Shown here piece by piece: positions 53,759-62,731 of a DNA stretch of 64,000 nucleotides (its first letter is position 1; each line of letters starts with the position of its first letter). The DNA lies in assembly GCF_949769255.1 (NCBI RefSeq), contig NZ_OX458329.1, positions 868,001-932,000 of the forward strand. The letters run 5' to 3'. The DNA is from Mobiluncus massiliensis (GTDB lineage Bacteria; Actinomycetota; Actinomycetes; Actinomycetales; Actinomycetaceae). The notes under the pieces were generated by a model. It saw only the letters and a list, made by a program, of their open reading frames with translations. It searched no databases and was not told the origin of the DNA. A program made the position numbers and the translations under genes.

Positions 53759-54853
53759 ATGGGAGCCATGTTACCTGCGGAATACCCGGATAAACACCAA
53801 GTTGCAAATATCAAAGACGTTGCCCGGGCAGCCGGGGTCGGTATAGCCACTGTCTCCCGAGCTCTCAATGGTCAAGAGGGGGTCTCTGCACAGACACGTA
53901 AACGTATTGAAGAAACCGCTGCCACTTTGGGATACCAGCCCAATCGTCACGCGCGGTTTTTAAAACTCAACTCAAACCGCTCGATAGCAGTTGTCATCAA
54001 GGGTTTAGAGAATCCCCTGTTTGCACGAATTTTAGATCAGTTAGAGAGGGCTATCCGCAGCCACGACTATCAAGTCAACATCGTCTCGGTTCCACACTGG
54101 TCGGATGAGCTGAGAGACGCCATTCAAACAGTCGATGAAGATTCCGCTCTCGGCGTCATTTTCTTGGGTGCGCATTTCCAACATCGCGTGGATGATTTAG
54201 AGAAACTTTCGGTTCCTTTCGTGGTTTCTACGGTCAGCATGAAAGACAGCGCGCATCGTGAACGTTACGCTTCGGTTGCCATTGACGACTATGGAGAAGC
54301 CGGTCGCGTAGTCGATTATCTCTATCAACTAGGACACCGTCAGATAGGCATCATTGGTTCAGATTCTCTGGATAATTCCGTAGGTTCTCTCCGTCTGGCT
54401 GGATACTTCGACGCCTTACGCAAACACGGAATAGAACCACATCCCCAATGGGTGCGGTCTTTTGACAACTCCGAAGATTCCCCCTATTCGTTTGAAAATG
54501 GTTATCGAATGACCCGTGACCTGCTGCAAGAATGCCCTGATGTCACTGCCATTTTTGCCATTGCCGATGTGCTGGCAATCGGAGCAATGCAAGCAGCCAG
54601 AGATATGAATCTATGTATTCCTCGAGATATTTCGATTGTCGGTTTTGATGGAATTCCCTTGGGTTCCTACGTCTATCCAGCTCTCACGACTGTTAATCAA
54701 CCGGCTGATGAGATTGCCGAAATCACCTGCGATTTATTATTCTCTCAGCTCAATGGAGAGCAGCCCCGACATATCATCGTACCCGGTCACCTGTTACCGA
54801 AAGGTACTACCGCTGCCCCTGCGCAGCTTTCTGATATTAGAGAGAACAGATAG
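53759..54853 (+). CDS. LacI-family transcriptional regulator
   Basis: 364 residues. The N-terminal helix-turn-helix is IKDVARAAGVGIATVSRALNG at about residues 18-38, followed by the hinge helix RHARFLKL and a periplasmic-binding-like sensor domain (SIAVVIKGLENPLFARILDQL, DISIVGFDGIPLGSYVYPALTTVNQP). It probably binds the palindrome at 48985-49000 and is released by the imported sugar. It is 17 nt after malQ, on the same strand. An ATG at 53768 is an alternative start. Confidence 0.93.
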   Translation: MGAMLPAEYPDKHQVANIKDVARAAGVGIATVSRALNGQEGVSAQTRKRIEETAATLGYQPNRHARFLKLNSNRSIAVVIKGLENPLFARILDQLERAIRSHDYQVNIVSVPHWSDELRDAIQTVDEDSALGVIFLGAHFQHRVDDLEKLSVPFVVSTVSMKDSAHRERYASVAIDDYGEAGRVVDYLYQLGHRQIGIIGSDSLDNSVGSLRLAGYFDALRKHGIEPHPQWVRSFDNSEDSPYSFENGYRMTRDLLQECPDVTAIFAIADVLAIGAMQAARDMNLCIPRDISIVGFDGIPLGSYVYPALTTVNQPADEIAEITCDLLFSQLNGEQPRHIIVPGHLLPKGTTAAPAQLSDIRENR

Positions 54854-54869
54854 TGAGGCATAGTCTTTC

Positions 54870-55535
54870 ATGGCAAACCCGTTCGCGCCAGATTCTCGCC
54901 TGAACCAGGTTCTAGCTTTCATCATCACGGTATTTTTGTCTAACTTGGCAGCCATGCTGGGTCTAGGCTTAATCTTCACCGGTGGCTGGGCATGGTTGAT
55001 GCTGTTTGCCATCAACTTATCCCTCATTGAAAACAACACCGCAAGTTTTCGCTCAGTATGGACAGCAATCAGGCAAAATTGGTTGATAGCTACGTTGCTA
55101 TGGTTCGTTGACTTACTGTTTTTTGCCTTGGTGATTTGGGAATTTTATGCCCTAGGTAGCCTCAAGTCTGGGGTATTCAAGCTCCTGTGGGGGGCGTTGC
55201 TTTGCCTCGCGGTATTCCTTGTATTGAGCGTAAATGTGTGGATTTGGCCGATGTTGGTGAAAAGGAAAATTGCCTCAGCTGAGATTCTTGATTACCTACG
55301 TACCTGCTTGTTGCTCTCTTTTCACTATTTGGGTCGTACCGTCGTCTGTATCGCTATAATCACCGTGCCAGCCCTCATAATGATGATTTTTCCCAGTTTT
55401 TTTTGGCAAGTAGCGACTTGGCTAATCTGTTTTGGCGTATCTTTTGGTGTTTATCTCATAGTTTTGCTGATTCACCAGCCTCTAGGCGATTTTTGTACAG
55501 AACCCGGCGCCCCAACACGGCCGTTTACGTCCTAA
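54870..55535 (+). CDS. DUF624 (YesL-like) membrane protein
   Basis: 221 residues with five or six membrane helices, starting LNQVLAFIITVFLSNLAAMLG and including SFRSVWTAIRQNWLIATLLW, the features of the DUF624/YesL family. These genes often accompany CUT1 sugar ABC transporters; the role is unknown, possibly in transporter function. It is the last gene of the plus-strand cluster, 16 bp after the regulator, and converges on aroE with a 29-bp gap. Confidence 0.85.
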   Translation: MANPFAPDSRLNQVLAFIITVFLSNLAAMLGLGLIFTGGWAWLMLFAINLSLIENNTASFRSVWTAIRQNWLIATLLWFVDLLFFALVIWEFYALGSLKSGVFKLLWGALLCLAVFLVLSVNVWIWPMLVKRKIASAEILDYLRTCLLLSFHYLGRTVVCIAIITVPALIMMIFPSFFWQVATWLICFGVSFGVYLIVLLIHQPLGDFCTEPGAPTRPFTS

Positions 55536-55564
55536 ATGTCTGGCTTCGCCCCCACTGTCCAGTT

Positions 55565-56407
55565 TCAGTGCCGATTGGGCAAATTCCTCAGCAAAGCGGG
55601 ACGCAAAATTTCGGCGTTGACTTCCTGTCCCGTAAACAGCTTTACCTGGGCGACACCCTGGTGTAACAGCATTTCCCATCCAGGAATGACCTGCGCTCCA
55701 CACCTCTGTGCCCAACTGGCAAGCGGGGTTGGCCACGGCGCATATGCCGCATCAAGAAAAAATGCGTGGGAGATAATCTGTAGCTGTGACAGGGGCAGAG
55801 CATCTTGGACGGGGGCGGGCACAGTGCCCATCACCAGCTGTGCCGCGCGCAGTGCCCGGTTAACGTCCTCAACCTGGTGCCATGCCACCGCCCGGACGCT
55901 CAAGCCCATCCGTTGTGCCGCCTGAAAAGCCGCGCCTGTTTGGGCAGTAGTCCGGGAGATGACCGTCAGCTCTGTGAGTCCCAACTCGGTGAAAGCCGCC
56001 AAGGCCGAAGCCGCTGTGGAACCCGAACCGAAGATAACCCCGCTGCCCCCGGACAGCGAGTTTATCGCGCCGCCGTGGCGAAAAGCCTCGACAATTCCCC
56101 GGACATCGGTATTGAATCCGGTCCAATCTCCTCCCGCGGCGGGGACCAGGGTGTTCACCGCGCCGGTAACTTTGGCTAAGCCGTCAGCAAAAGTCGCAGC
56201 CTGTAGCGCCTCGGGTTTCAAAGGCATAGTCACTGCCAAGCCGCGCAGCTGTGCATCCGCCTCGGTTAGGAATGTGTTGAGCGTTCCCGACCGAACGCGC
56301 TGGCAGCGAAAATCCCAGTTCAGACCCAGCTCACGATACGCAGCCAGATGAATTACGGGAGACAAGGAGTGCGCAATCGGATCTCCCACAACCAGACAAT
56401 ACGGCAC
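55565..56407 (-). CDS. aroE: Shikimate dehydrogenase
   Basis: 280 residues. Shikimate-binding SLSP motif in GDPIAHSLSPVIHLAAY, catalytic Lys in TMPLKPEAL, and the NADP(H) loop VIFGSGSTAASALAAF. Reduces 3-dehydroshikimate. GTG start 6 nt after the mltG stop, so it is coupled to the cell-wall gene mltG. The rest of the pathway (aroC, aroKB) lies beyond the inserted sugar cluster. Confidence 0.95.
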   Translation of the reverse strand: MPYCLVVGDPIAHSLSPVIHLAAYRELGLNWDFRCQRVRSGTLNTFLTEADAQLRGLAVTMPLKPEALQAATFADGLAKVTGAVNTLVPAAGGDWTGFNTDVRGIVEAFRHGGAINSLSGGSGVIFGSGSTAASALAAFTELGLTELTVISRTTAQTGAAFQAAQRMGLSVRAVAWHQVEDVNRALRAAQLVMGTVPAPVQDALPLSQLQIISHAFFLDAAYAPWPTPLASWAQRCGAQVIPGWEMLLHQGVAQVKLFTGQEVNAEILRPALLRNLPNRH

Positions 56408-56413
56408 TACCCG

Positions 56414-57862
56414 CTACCCTTTACAGATTTCGGGGTGGTCCTTACAAAATTGTTTCAACAGCTCCACGTTGGCTTTTTGTTCCTCCATGGTCGCGCTGAA
56501 ACGAGTCTCACCCGTATTCAAATCCACCGTGGTGAAGTACAGCCAGTCCCCCGGCGGCGGGTTGCGGGTGCCGTCAAAAGCGTCCTGGCCCACGACCCCG
56601 ATAGGACCGGGCGGCAGCCCCTTGTGACGATAGGTATTGTACGGATTCGAAGCGTCAGCGACCTCGCCGGCGGTCGGAATTTTGCGGGACTTCGAGGCTT
56701 CGCCCAAACCGTAGATAACCGTGGAATCCATATTCATAAATCCAACAGTTTCCTTGCTGGTATCCATCCGGTTTTCCAGCACCCGAGCAATCTTCGCGTA
56801 GTCCTGTTTTTGCAGGTCGCTGCCCTCACGCTGGACGATAGACGCCTTGGTCAGGAACGTCTCCCACTGGGCCTCGGGAATTCCCGCGTCCCGCAGTCGC
56901 TTGACATTGGCGGCTACCATCTGACGCACTGTTTCGGTCGCGTCCTGACCGGGTCCCACCAGGTAAGTTCCGGGTGCTAGCCACCCCTCGATGTTTCCAC
57001 CGGCGACTTTGGGCAGTCCCGGAGCGTTGGCAAAAGCAGCTTCCACGTCAGCGTCACTAAAACCTGCATTCGTCACCAGTTGCTCTTTGACCTGCCACTT
57101 TGTCAGACCCGGACCAATCGTAATCTGATCGTCAACCCGGTTCGCTTTGTCAATCAAGATGGACAAAGCATTGACGGCAGACATGTGTTTGGCCATCGCG
57201 TAGGTTCCGGGCTGAATCGCCGAGCAGGCGGCTTCCTGGTCACGGCACGCGTTAAAGAACGCCTGCGAGGACGCTACGACCTGCGCTTTAGCTAGAAGAT
57301 TGCCAATGTCTGAGCCCAGCGCACCCTCGGGAACTGTTACCATCACCTGACCGGTGCCGCTGCCTTCAAAGTCGGCACCCTTGGCGCTGAGCCAACGATT
57401 GAAAATGATTGCGCCAAAAACAACGGCCACCACCAGTAGCGTGACCACAATCGCCAGGACGACAAACGTGCGATTCCGCATGGTCTTACGGCGTCGAATT
57501 CGAGAACGTTTGTCACGCCGATGGTGTTCGCTCGGGGTTACTTCCGGTTGTTCAGCGGGGGCAACCTGCGTCTCTTGCAGGAGAGATTCTACGGTTGTGT
57601 CCGCGGCCTGGGATACTCCAGAGGTCACGCGGGGAAAAGACGGGGTGTCGAGTTCCTCTGGGCGATTGCGGCGGCTGGGAAGTGTGCGCGGCGTTGGTTC
57701 AATCGCGGGATTGGGTGATTGAGAGGGTGCCGCCTGGGGCGGAAGTTCCGGGTTCGAGGGAGCTGACGAGTCAGTCTGGGTTAAGGCGGCTTGACCGTGC
57801 TGCGCTAAATACCGACGTCGGCGCCGCGGTCCCATCGATGCTAGATCTTCAGTGTCTGACAT
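56414..57862 (-). CDS. mltG: Endolytic murein transglycosylase MltG
   Basis: 482 residues. A long cytosolic N-terminus rich in Pro, Ser and Arg (with RRRRRYLAQHG), one membrane helix near residue 130-150 (FVVLAIVVTLLVVAVVFGAII), then LysM-like and YceG/MltG domains (IEGWLAPGTYLV, ASIVQREGSDL, MDSTVIYGLG and YNTYRHKGLPPGPI). Cleaves nascent peptidoglycan and helps set strand length. Ribosome binding site GAGGGAAG. Long cytosolic tails are common in actinobacterial MltG. Confidence 0.94.
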   Translation of the reverse strand: MSDTEDLASMGPRRRRRYLAQHGQAALTQTDSSAPSNPELPPQAAPSQSPNPAIEPTPRTLPSRRNRPEELDTPSFPRVTSGVSQAADTTVESLLQETQVAPAEQPEVTPSEHHRRDKRSRIRRRKTMRNRTFVVLAIVVTLLVVAVVFGAIIFNRWLSAKGADFEGSGTGQVMVTVPEGALGSDIGNLLAKAQVVASSQAFFNACRDQEAACSAIQPGTYAMAKHMSAVNALSILIDKANRVDDQITIGPGLTKWQVKEQLVTNAGFSDADVEAAFANAPGLPKVAGGNIEGWLAPGTYLVGPGQDATETVRQMVAANVKRLRDAGIPEAQWETFLTKASIVQREGSDLQKQDYAKIARVLENRMDTSKETVGFMNMDSTVIYGLGEASKSRKIPTAGEVADASNPYNTYRHKGLPPGPIGVVGQDAFDGTRNPPPGDWLYFTTVDLNTGETRFSATMEEQKANVELLKQFCKDHPEICKG

Positions 57863-57883
57863 GTACTTCCCTCGTTACGTGGT

Positions 57884-58345
57884 TTACTCAATGATAACCA
57901 ACTCGCCAGGTAAGTTCCCTGTTTGAGTCAAAGTTTCTAAAGCTCGAGTGAGGATGGTCACAGCGGCGAGTTGGTCAACCATCTCCTTTTGCCGGCGGGA
58001 ACTAACCCCGGCCTCGCGCAGTTTGGAGTGGGCGTCAGCCGAGCTCAACCGTTCATCAATGAGATGGACCGGCAGTGTGTCAAGCCGTCTGACCAGACGT
58101 CGGGCGTAAGACCGCGCCATCCGGGCAGCCTCGCCCTCTTTGCCGCTCATCAATTTCGGTAAACCCACGAATACGGCCTGGGGGTCACTTTCCGTAATAA
58201 TGTCCACCAGTTCGTCCAGCTCGGAACCGTCCGGCCGAACCTGCAAGGTTTCCACTGGCAACGCCAGGGACGTCCCCGCTACCGAGCGGGCGACACCCAC
58301 GCGCGCCTGACCCACGTCTATGGCGAGAAAGTTTCCGGCGACCAT
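57884..58345 (-). CDS. ruvX: Putative pre-16S rRNA nuclease RuvX/YqgF
   Basis: 153 residues with the RNase H-like fold: LAIDVGQARVGVARSVAGT at the start, FVGLPKLMSGKEGEAARMA and IDERLSSADAHSKL. In other bacteria YqgF trims the 5' end of 16S rRNA. It lies between alaS and mltG, the usual order in actinobacteria and beyond. GTG/ATG choice: ATG at 58345, no obvious ribosome binding site. Confidence 0.92.
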   Translation of the reverse strand: MVAGNFLAIDVGQARVGVARSVAGTSLALPVETLQVRPDGSELDELVDIITESDPQAVFVGLPKLMSGKEGEAARMARSYARRLVRRLDTLPVHLIDERLSSADAHSKLREAGVSSRRQKEMVDQLAAVTILTRALETLTQTGNLPGELVIIE

Positions 58346-58405
58346 CCTGTGCGTTATCCCCTATCGGTGTGACGGCTCGGCAGAAATCCCCGAACCGGCA
58401 GTTGT

Positions 58406-61093
58406 TTACTTGGCAAGTACTGACTGCAATGCGGCCACTACGGCATCCAAACCGGTTTCCGGTTTGGATGCGGGAGCTCCGCCGCCTTGCGCCAAGTCGT
58501 CCTTGCCGCCGCCGCCACCGCCCATGGCCGCGGCACCGGCCTTCACCAATGCCCCGGCCTTCACACCTTTGTCGCGAGCTGCTTCGTTGCTGGCCACGAC
58601 CAGCATCGGTTTTCCACCGATATCGGCCGCCAGCGCAACGACCACGGGATCCGCGTTAGAGAACCGCCCGCGCAAAGTGGTGGCTGCCTGACGCAAGTCG
58701 TCCACGGAACCTGCCTGAGCGACCTGGTGAATGACCTGCACGCCACGCAGCGCTTCGGCGGATTTGACGTAACCGTCCAGATTGGACAGCAAAGCTGCCA
58801 ACCGGGTCTTTTCGAGTTCTTTTTCCGCGGCCTTGAGCCGATCCATCAGGGAAGTAATGCGCTCCACCAGGGTTTCCGGCTTGGCGCCGACCAGCTGGGT
58901 GATCTGAGACACCAAGGCGTGCTCCTTGGCTTGGAATCCGGAAGCACCATTTCCGACCAGCGCTTCAATACGCCGCACTCCGGAACCAATCGAGGATTCT
59001 CCCAACACCGCTATAGAGCCGATATGCCCGGTCAGCGGGACGTGGGTGCCGCCGCAGAACTCTCGAGACCAACCATCGCCAATATCAACGATGCGCACAA
59101 TCTTGCCGTACTTTTCCCCGAAAATGGCCTGCGCGCCGGTCTTTCGTGCCTCCTCAATGGGCATCTGATAGTCGGTAACAGTCATATTGGTCTGGACTCG
59201 TTCGTTTGCTTCCGCCTCAATGTCCGCCACCAAAGAATCCGGCAAAGCCGTAGCGTTACGGAAATCGAAACGGACGTGCCACGGGGCATTTTCCGACCCG
59301 GCTTGGGTCGCGCCCTGTCCCAGGGAATCCAACAGAATCTGGTGAATGACGTGGGTAGACGTGTGGGCTCGGGCAATCGCGCCGCGGCGCTCCACATCAA
59401 TCGTGGCTTGGGCGTCCTCACCGAGAGTAACCTGACCTTCCGTCAAAGTCCCCCGATGCATGGGCAGTCCCTTCACCGGAGCCTGCACATCAGCCACATC
59501 CAGCACTCCACCGCCCGCAAAGGTCACCTGCCCTTGGTCAGCGAGCTGCCCGCCGGCCTCCGCATAGAACGGGGTCCGGTCCAGCAGGACTTCAACGGTA
59601 GCCGGGGCTGTTGCGACCGGTACCGGTTTGCCGTCCTGCAATATGCCGACCACCCGCGCCGGAGCGCTGGTCTCGGTGTATCCCAGGAACTCCACCGTGT
59701 TACTTTCGCTAAGTTTCGCCGCCAGCTCGTGATAGACGTGAGCGTCGACGTGTCCGGTTTTCTTGGCCACCGCGTCCGCCCGGGCGCGCTGCTTCTGTGC
59801 GTTCATCAACTCGGTGAAACGCTTTTCATCCACCTTGACCCCGGCTTCCGCCGCCATTTCCAGCGTCAGAGACAACGGGAAACCGTAGGTATCGTGCAGT
59901 TGGAAAGCGTCGTCGCCGCTCAGGGCCGCACCCAACTGTTTCGCTTTCGTCACCGCGGTATCCAAGATAAGGGTTCCAGCGTCGAGGGTGCGGCGGAAAG
60001 CGTCTTCTTCGGCATAGGCCACCTGTGAGATGGTATCCCAGTCCTTTTCCAGTTCGGGATAGGAGGCTTTCATCACATTCATCGAAGCGGGCAACAGCTG
60101 CGGCATTACGGCCTCGGTCACACCCAACAGCCGCATGGAACGCACCGCGCGGCGCATGAGGCGGCGCAGCACGTAGCCCCGTCCCTCATTGCTGGGACGA
60201 ACCCCATCGCCAATCAGCATCAGGCTGGAACGCACGTGGTCAGCCACGATACGGAAGTGCACGTCCATCGGGTCAGGGCCGGAAGTGTAGCGGCGCCCAG
60301 ACATTTCCTGAGCGACTTCGATGACGGGGAACACCTCGTCAATTTCGTACATATTGTCTTTACCCTGGAGGACAAAAGCCAGACGTTCCAGGCCCAAGCC
60401 CGTATCGATAGCGGTTTGGTCCAGCTTGCCCAACAGTGGGTAGTCTTTGCCGGAGCCTTCGCCGCGCAGGAACTCATCAAAAACCAGGTTCCACAGTTCC
60501 AGGTAACGGTCGCCTTGCGTGTCAACTTCCGGACCGCCCTCGGGACCGTATTCAGGTCCGCGGTCCAGGTGGATTTCCGCACAAGGGCCGGCGGGGCCGG
60601 GCTGGCCGGTATCCCAAAAGATTTCTTCGCGCGGAAGTTTTTGGACGTGGGTCGGATCCAAACCGATTTGCCGGGTCCAGATGTCCCAAGCGTCCTCGTC
60701 TTCCTCCCAAATCGTGACCCAGAGCTTGTCGCCGTCCAGGCCGTAGCCGCCGTCCTTTTGACTACCGGTCAGCAAATCCCAGGCATACTGAGATGCGCCT
60801 TCCTTAAAGTAGTCACCGAAAGAAAAGTTCCCGCACATCTGAAAGAAAGTACCGTGACGCGTCGTTTTCCCGACCTCGTCGATGTCGTTGGTGCGGATAC
60901 ATTTTTGTACCGAGGTGGCTCGCGGCCACGGCGCCGGTTCGGTTCCCACAATGTAGGGAATGAACGGAACCATGCCCGCGATGGTGAACAAAATCGAGGG
61001 GTCGGGCGAAATGAGCGGCACCGAGGGGCGAACCTCATGACCGTTCTTTGCAAAAAAATCCAGCCAACGCTGACGAACTTCCGCAGTACGCAT
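58406..61093 (-). CDS. alaS: Alanyl-tRNA synthetase
   Basis: 895 residues, full length. Class II aminoacylation domain (RQRWLDFFAKNGHEV, TRHGTFFQMCGNFSFGDYFK), editing domain with HTSTHVIHQIL and FCGGTHVPLTGHIG (zinc-binding His and Cys), and the C-Ala domain ending in a glycine-rich GGGGGGKDD stretch. Ribosome binding site AGGAAAG, about 10 nt from the ATG. No T-box leader is seen. A 13-bp-arm perfect inverted repeat lies in the last 70 nt of the gene. Confidence 0.97.
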   Translation of the reverse strand: MRTAEVRQRWLDFFAKNGHEVRPSVPLISPDPSILFTIAGMVPFIPYIVGTEPAPWPRATSVQKCIRTNDIDEVGKTTRHGTFFQMCGNFSFGDYFKEGASQYAWDLLTGSQKDGGYGLDGDKLWVTIWEEDEDAWDIWTRQIGLDPTHVQKLPREEIFWDTGQPGPAGPCAEIHLDRGPEYGPEGGPEVDTQGDRYLELWNLVFDEFLRGEGSGKDYPLLGKLDQTAIDTGLGLERLAFVLQGKDNMYEIDEVFPVIEVAQEMSGRRYTSGPDPMDVHFRIVADHVRSSLMLIGDGVRPSNEGRGYVLRRLMRRAVRSMRLLGVTEAVMPQLLPASMNVMKASYPELEKDWDTISQVAYAEEDAFRRTLDAGTLILDTAVTKAKQLGAALSGDDAFQLHDTYGFPLSLTLEMAAEAGVKVDEKRFTELMNAQKQRARADAVAKKTGHVDAHVYHELAAKLSESNTVEFLGYTETSAPARVVGILQDGKPVPVATAPATVEVLLDRTPFYAEAGGQLADQGQVTFAGGGVLDVADVQAPVKGLPMHRGTLTEGQVTLGEDAQATIDVERRGAIARAHTSTHVIHQILLDSLGQGATQAGSENAPWHVRFDFRNATALPDSLVADIEAEANERVQTNMTVTDYQMPIEEARKTGAQAIFGEKYGKIVRIVDIGDGWSREFCGGTHVPLTGHIGSIAVLGESSIGSGVRRIEALVGNGASGFQAKEHALVSQITQLVGAKPETLVERITSLMDRLKAAEKELEKTRLAALLSNLDGYVKSAEALRGVQVIHQVAQAGSVDDLRQAATTLRGRFSNADPVVVALAADIGGKPMLVVASNEAARDKGVKAGALVKAGAAAMGGGGGGKDDLAQGGGAPASKPETGLDAVVAALQSVLAK
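58443..58471. repeat. Perfect inverted repeat near the 3' end of alaS
   Basis: Arms GCATCCAAACCGG (58443-58455) and CCGGTTTGGATGC (58459-58471) around TTT. It encodes part of the C-terminal stretch ASKPETGLDA. No T-run follows, so it is not a standard terminator. Confidence 0.85.
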
Positions 61094-61197
61094 GTATATG
61101 TATCTTTCCTTCGTGTCCGGGCAGTTCCCGGCTTATCTGTCCTGGTCCCCCGGTCAGTTTGCTCCGGGCAACTTTCGTTTATTGTCAGTTAGTTTCG

Positions 61198-61491
61198 CTA
61201 AAAGTCCAGTTCGTCGTCCAGCGTGGAGTCACGGTGACGTCCACGTCCGACTTTAAAGCCGCCGCGATCTTCCTTCCGGGCGTTCCAAGTGTCGCGGGCT
61301 TGCTCGATTTCTGAATCACTGGAGCTCAGAGCCTCGATGAGTTCTCCCTCGCGCTGCGACATATCCGCACGAAACCCCTGGGTCATCTGATCGACAGTCT
61401 GCCGAAACGGGGTCACGGTAAAGTACGCGGCCAGCGCCGCCCCCGCGGAAAGCAGCAGCGTCGTCCCGACTGCTTTTGCTGTATTCGACAT
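61198..61491 (-). CDS. Small membrane protein linked to alaS (DUF6167-like?)
   Basis: 97 residues with an N-terminal membrane helix (GTTLLLSAGAALAAYF) and a charged C-terminal part. Actinobacteria usually have a short membrane protein between alaS and the DUF948 gene, and DUF6167 is my guess from that order alone. It follows the DUF948 gene by 8 nt, so the pair is one unit. No function known. Confidence 0.65.
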   Translation of the reverse strand: MSNTAKAVGTTLLLSAGAALAAYFTVTPFRQTVDQMTQGFRADMSQREGELIEALSSSDSEIEQARDTWNARKEDRGGFKVGRGRHRDSTLDDELDF

Positions 61492-61499
61492 CGGTCCCC

Positions 61500-61856
61500 C
61501 TACTTCGCTTTCTTCTTGTCGATACCCATGGCTTTACGCACCGCATAGTTAAACGCGGCTACCTTAATGAGCGGCCGGCCCAGCGTTGCCGTGAACAAGG
61601 TCGTCAGAGCCGAAAGATCCTCGACGGAACGATTCGCCGCCGAGGTCATGGAATCGACCCGTTCCAACTGATTATTGACCTGATCCAAAGACGTCTGTCC
61701 CTGTTTGACCGCCACCACCGTTTCGTCGGCGACAGTTTTGATGGATTGCTCCAGTTGGGAAAACACCCCACCCAGTTTCCACAGCGGCACTGCCAAAAAT
61801 AGCACCAATACCGCGAAAGCCACGGCGGCAATAATCCCGGCAATTTCACCAATCAT
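61500..61856 (-). CDS. DUF948 membrane protein
   Basis: 118 residues from ATG 61856, chosen for AGGAG at 6 nt. One N-terminal membrane helix (IAGIIAAVAFAVLVLFLAVPLWKLGG) then a helical region with heptad-like SLDQVNNQLERVDSMTSAANRS, matching DUF948. The family is found next to alaS or rpsD in actinobacteria. Function unknown; perhaps a membrane scaffold. Ends KKKAK. Confidence 0.82.
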   Translation of the reverse strand: MIGEIAGIIAAVAFAVLVLFLAVPLWKLGGVFSQLEQSIKTVADETVVAVKQGQTSLDQVNNQLERVDSMTSAANRSVEDLSALTTLFTATLGRPLIKVAAFNYAVRKAMGIDKKKAK

Positions 61857-61935
61857 GTCATTCTCCTGTCCCGGTGTAGCGACCGAATTCTGCGCAGTCT
61901 GCGCGAAACGCACCGTGATATTCTAACTTTAAACA

Positions 61936-61964
61936 AGTGACCCCGGGAAAATCCCGGGGTCACT
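61936..61964 (-). terminator. Terminator of rpsD
   Basis: A 13-bp perfect stem with 3-nt loop, 7 bp after the rpsD stop. On the minus strand it is followed by TGTTTAAAG; on the plus side by GAAAGTTTTAG. The stem is very stable, so it should work even with a poor T-run. Confidence 0.75.
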
Positions 61965-61971
61965 GAAAGTT

Positions 61972-62592
61972 TTAGCGGGAATAGTGCTCCACAACCAGTT
62001 GCACTTCACACTGAATCGGGACTTCTTCACGCTTAGGCTGGCGATCCAGAGTAAAACGCAGCTTTTCCAAATCAACCTTCAAATAGGGCGGCACATCAGG
62101 CAGCACATCGCGGTGAGAACCGCGGGCAGCCACCACGAAGGGGTCCTTGACCTGGGAGGACGGCTTGACCTGGACAGTCTGGCCGGGACGTACCTTGTAA
62201 GAGGGGCGATCCACAATCTTGCCGTCGACCAAGATGTGACGGTGGGTTACCGCCTGACGAGCCTGGAACATGGTGCGTCCGAAACCGGCACGCAACACCA
62301 GGGCATCAAGCCGAGTTTCCAGCAATTCCACCAGGTTGTCACCGGTCTGGCCTTCCATGCGACGCGCCTCCTGGAAAGTCTTGACCAGCTGCGCCTCACG
62401 AATCGCGTATTGGGCGCGCAAACGCTGCTTTTCCTTCAAACGCACCGCGTAGTCAGATTCGCTGCGGCGCCGGGCACGGCCGTGTTCACCGGGTCCGTAA
62501 GGACGACGTTCAAAGTACCGCTTAGCTTTCGGGGTCAGCGGCATCCCCAAGGCACGCGACAAACGCACCATTTTCCGAGAACGGTTTCCCAT
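61972..62592 (-). CDS. rpsD: 30S ribosomal protein S4
   Basis: 206 residues. Opens GNRSRKMVRLSRALGMPL, RRPYGPGEHGRARRRSESDYAVRLKEKQRLR, and the S4 RNA-binding domain VELLETRLDALVLRAGFGRTMFQARQAVTHRHILVDG. It lacks the zinc knuckle cysteines near the N-terminus (C- form). Primary 16S rRNA binder and assembly initiator. AGGAAG precedes the ATG by 8 nt or so, after a leader hairpin. Confidence 0.97.
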   Translation of the reverse strand: MGNRSRKMVRLSRALGMPLTPKAKRYFERRPYGPGEHGRARRRSESDYAVRLKEKQRLRAQYAIREAQLVKTFQEARRMEGQTGDNLVELLETRLDALVLRAGFGRTMFQARQAVTHRHILVDGKIVDRPSYKVRPGQTVQVKPSSQVKDPFVVAARGSHRDVLPDVPPYLKVDLEKLRFTLDRQPKREEVPIQCEVQLVVEHYSR

Positions 62593-62622
62593 TTATATTC
62601 TTCCTGTCTTATTGCAAAGTCA

Positions 62623-62646
62623 CCCCGCGAGGGCATCTCGGCGGGG
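62623..62646 (-). promoter_or_regulatory. rpsD leader hairpin
   Basis: On the minus strand CCCCGC-c-GAG-ATGCC-CTC-GCGGGG: a 6-bp plus 3-bp stem with a bulged C, about 30 nt before the start. A candidate S4 or stability element. Possible promoter upstream: TTGACG (62690-62685), 17 bp, TTAGCC (62667-62662). Confidence 0.4.
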
Positions 62647-62731
62647 AGGGGTCACCTTTTTGGCTAAGACCCCAGGTGTCCGGGCGTCAACCAACCGAGA
62701 GTTGGACAAAACACCGGGCAACTTGGCTATC

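Noticed and set aside
58487..60028. 513-codon open frame on the plus strand
   Set aside because: It is antisense to alaS, whose protein is full length with all motifs. The frame shows no domain and reflects codon bias.
61094..61197. T-box leader upstream of alaS
   Set aside because: The 104-bp gap is too short and has no T-box sequence or specifier stem.
61188..61211. RecA-NDp/PafBC-like motif TTGTCAGTT-N8-TAAAAG
   Set aside because: On the plus strand it points to no gene and the last base of the -10 does not fit; adjacent genes are on the minus strand.
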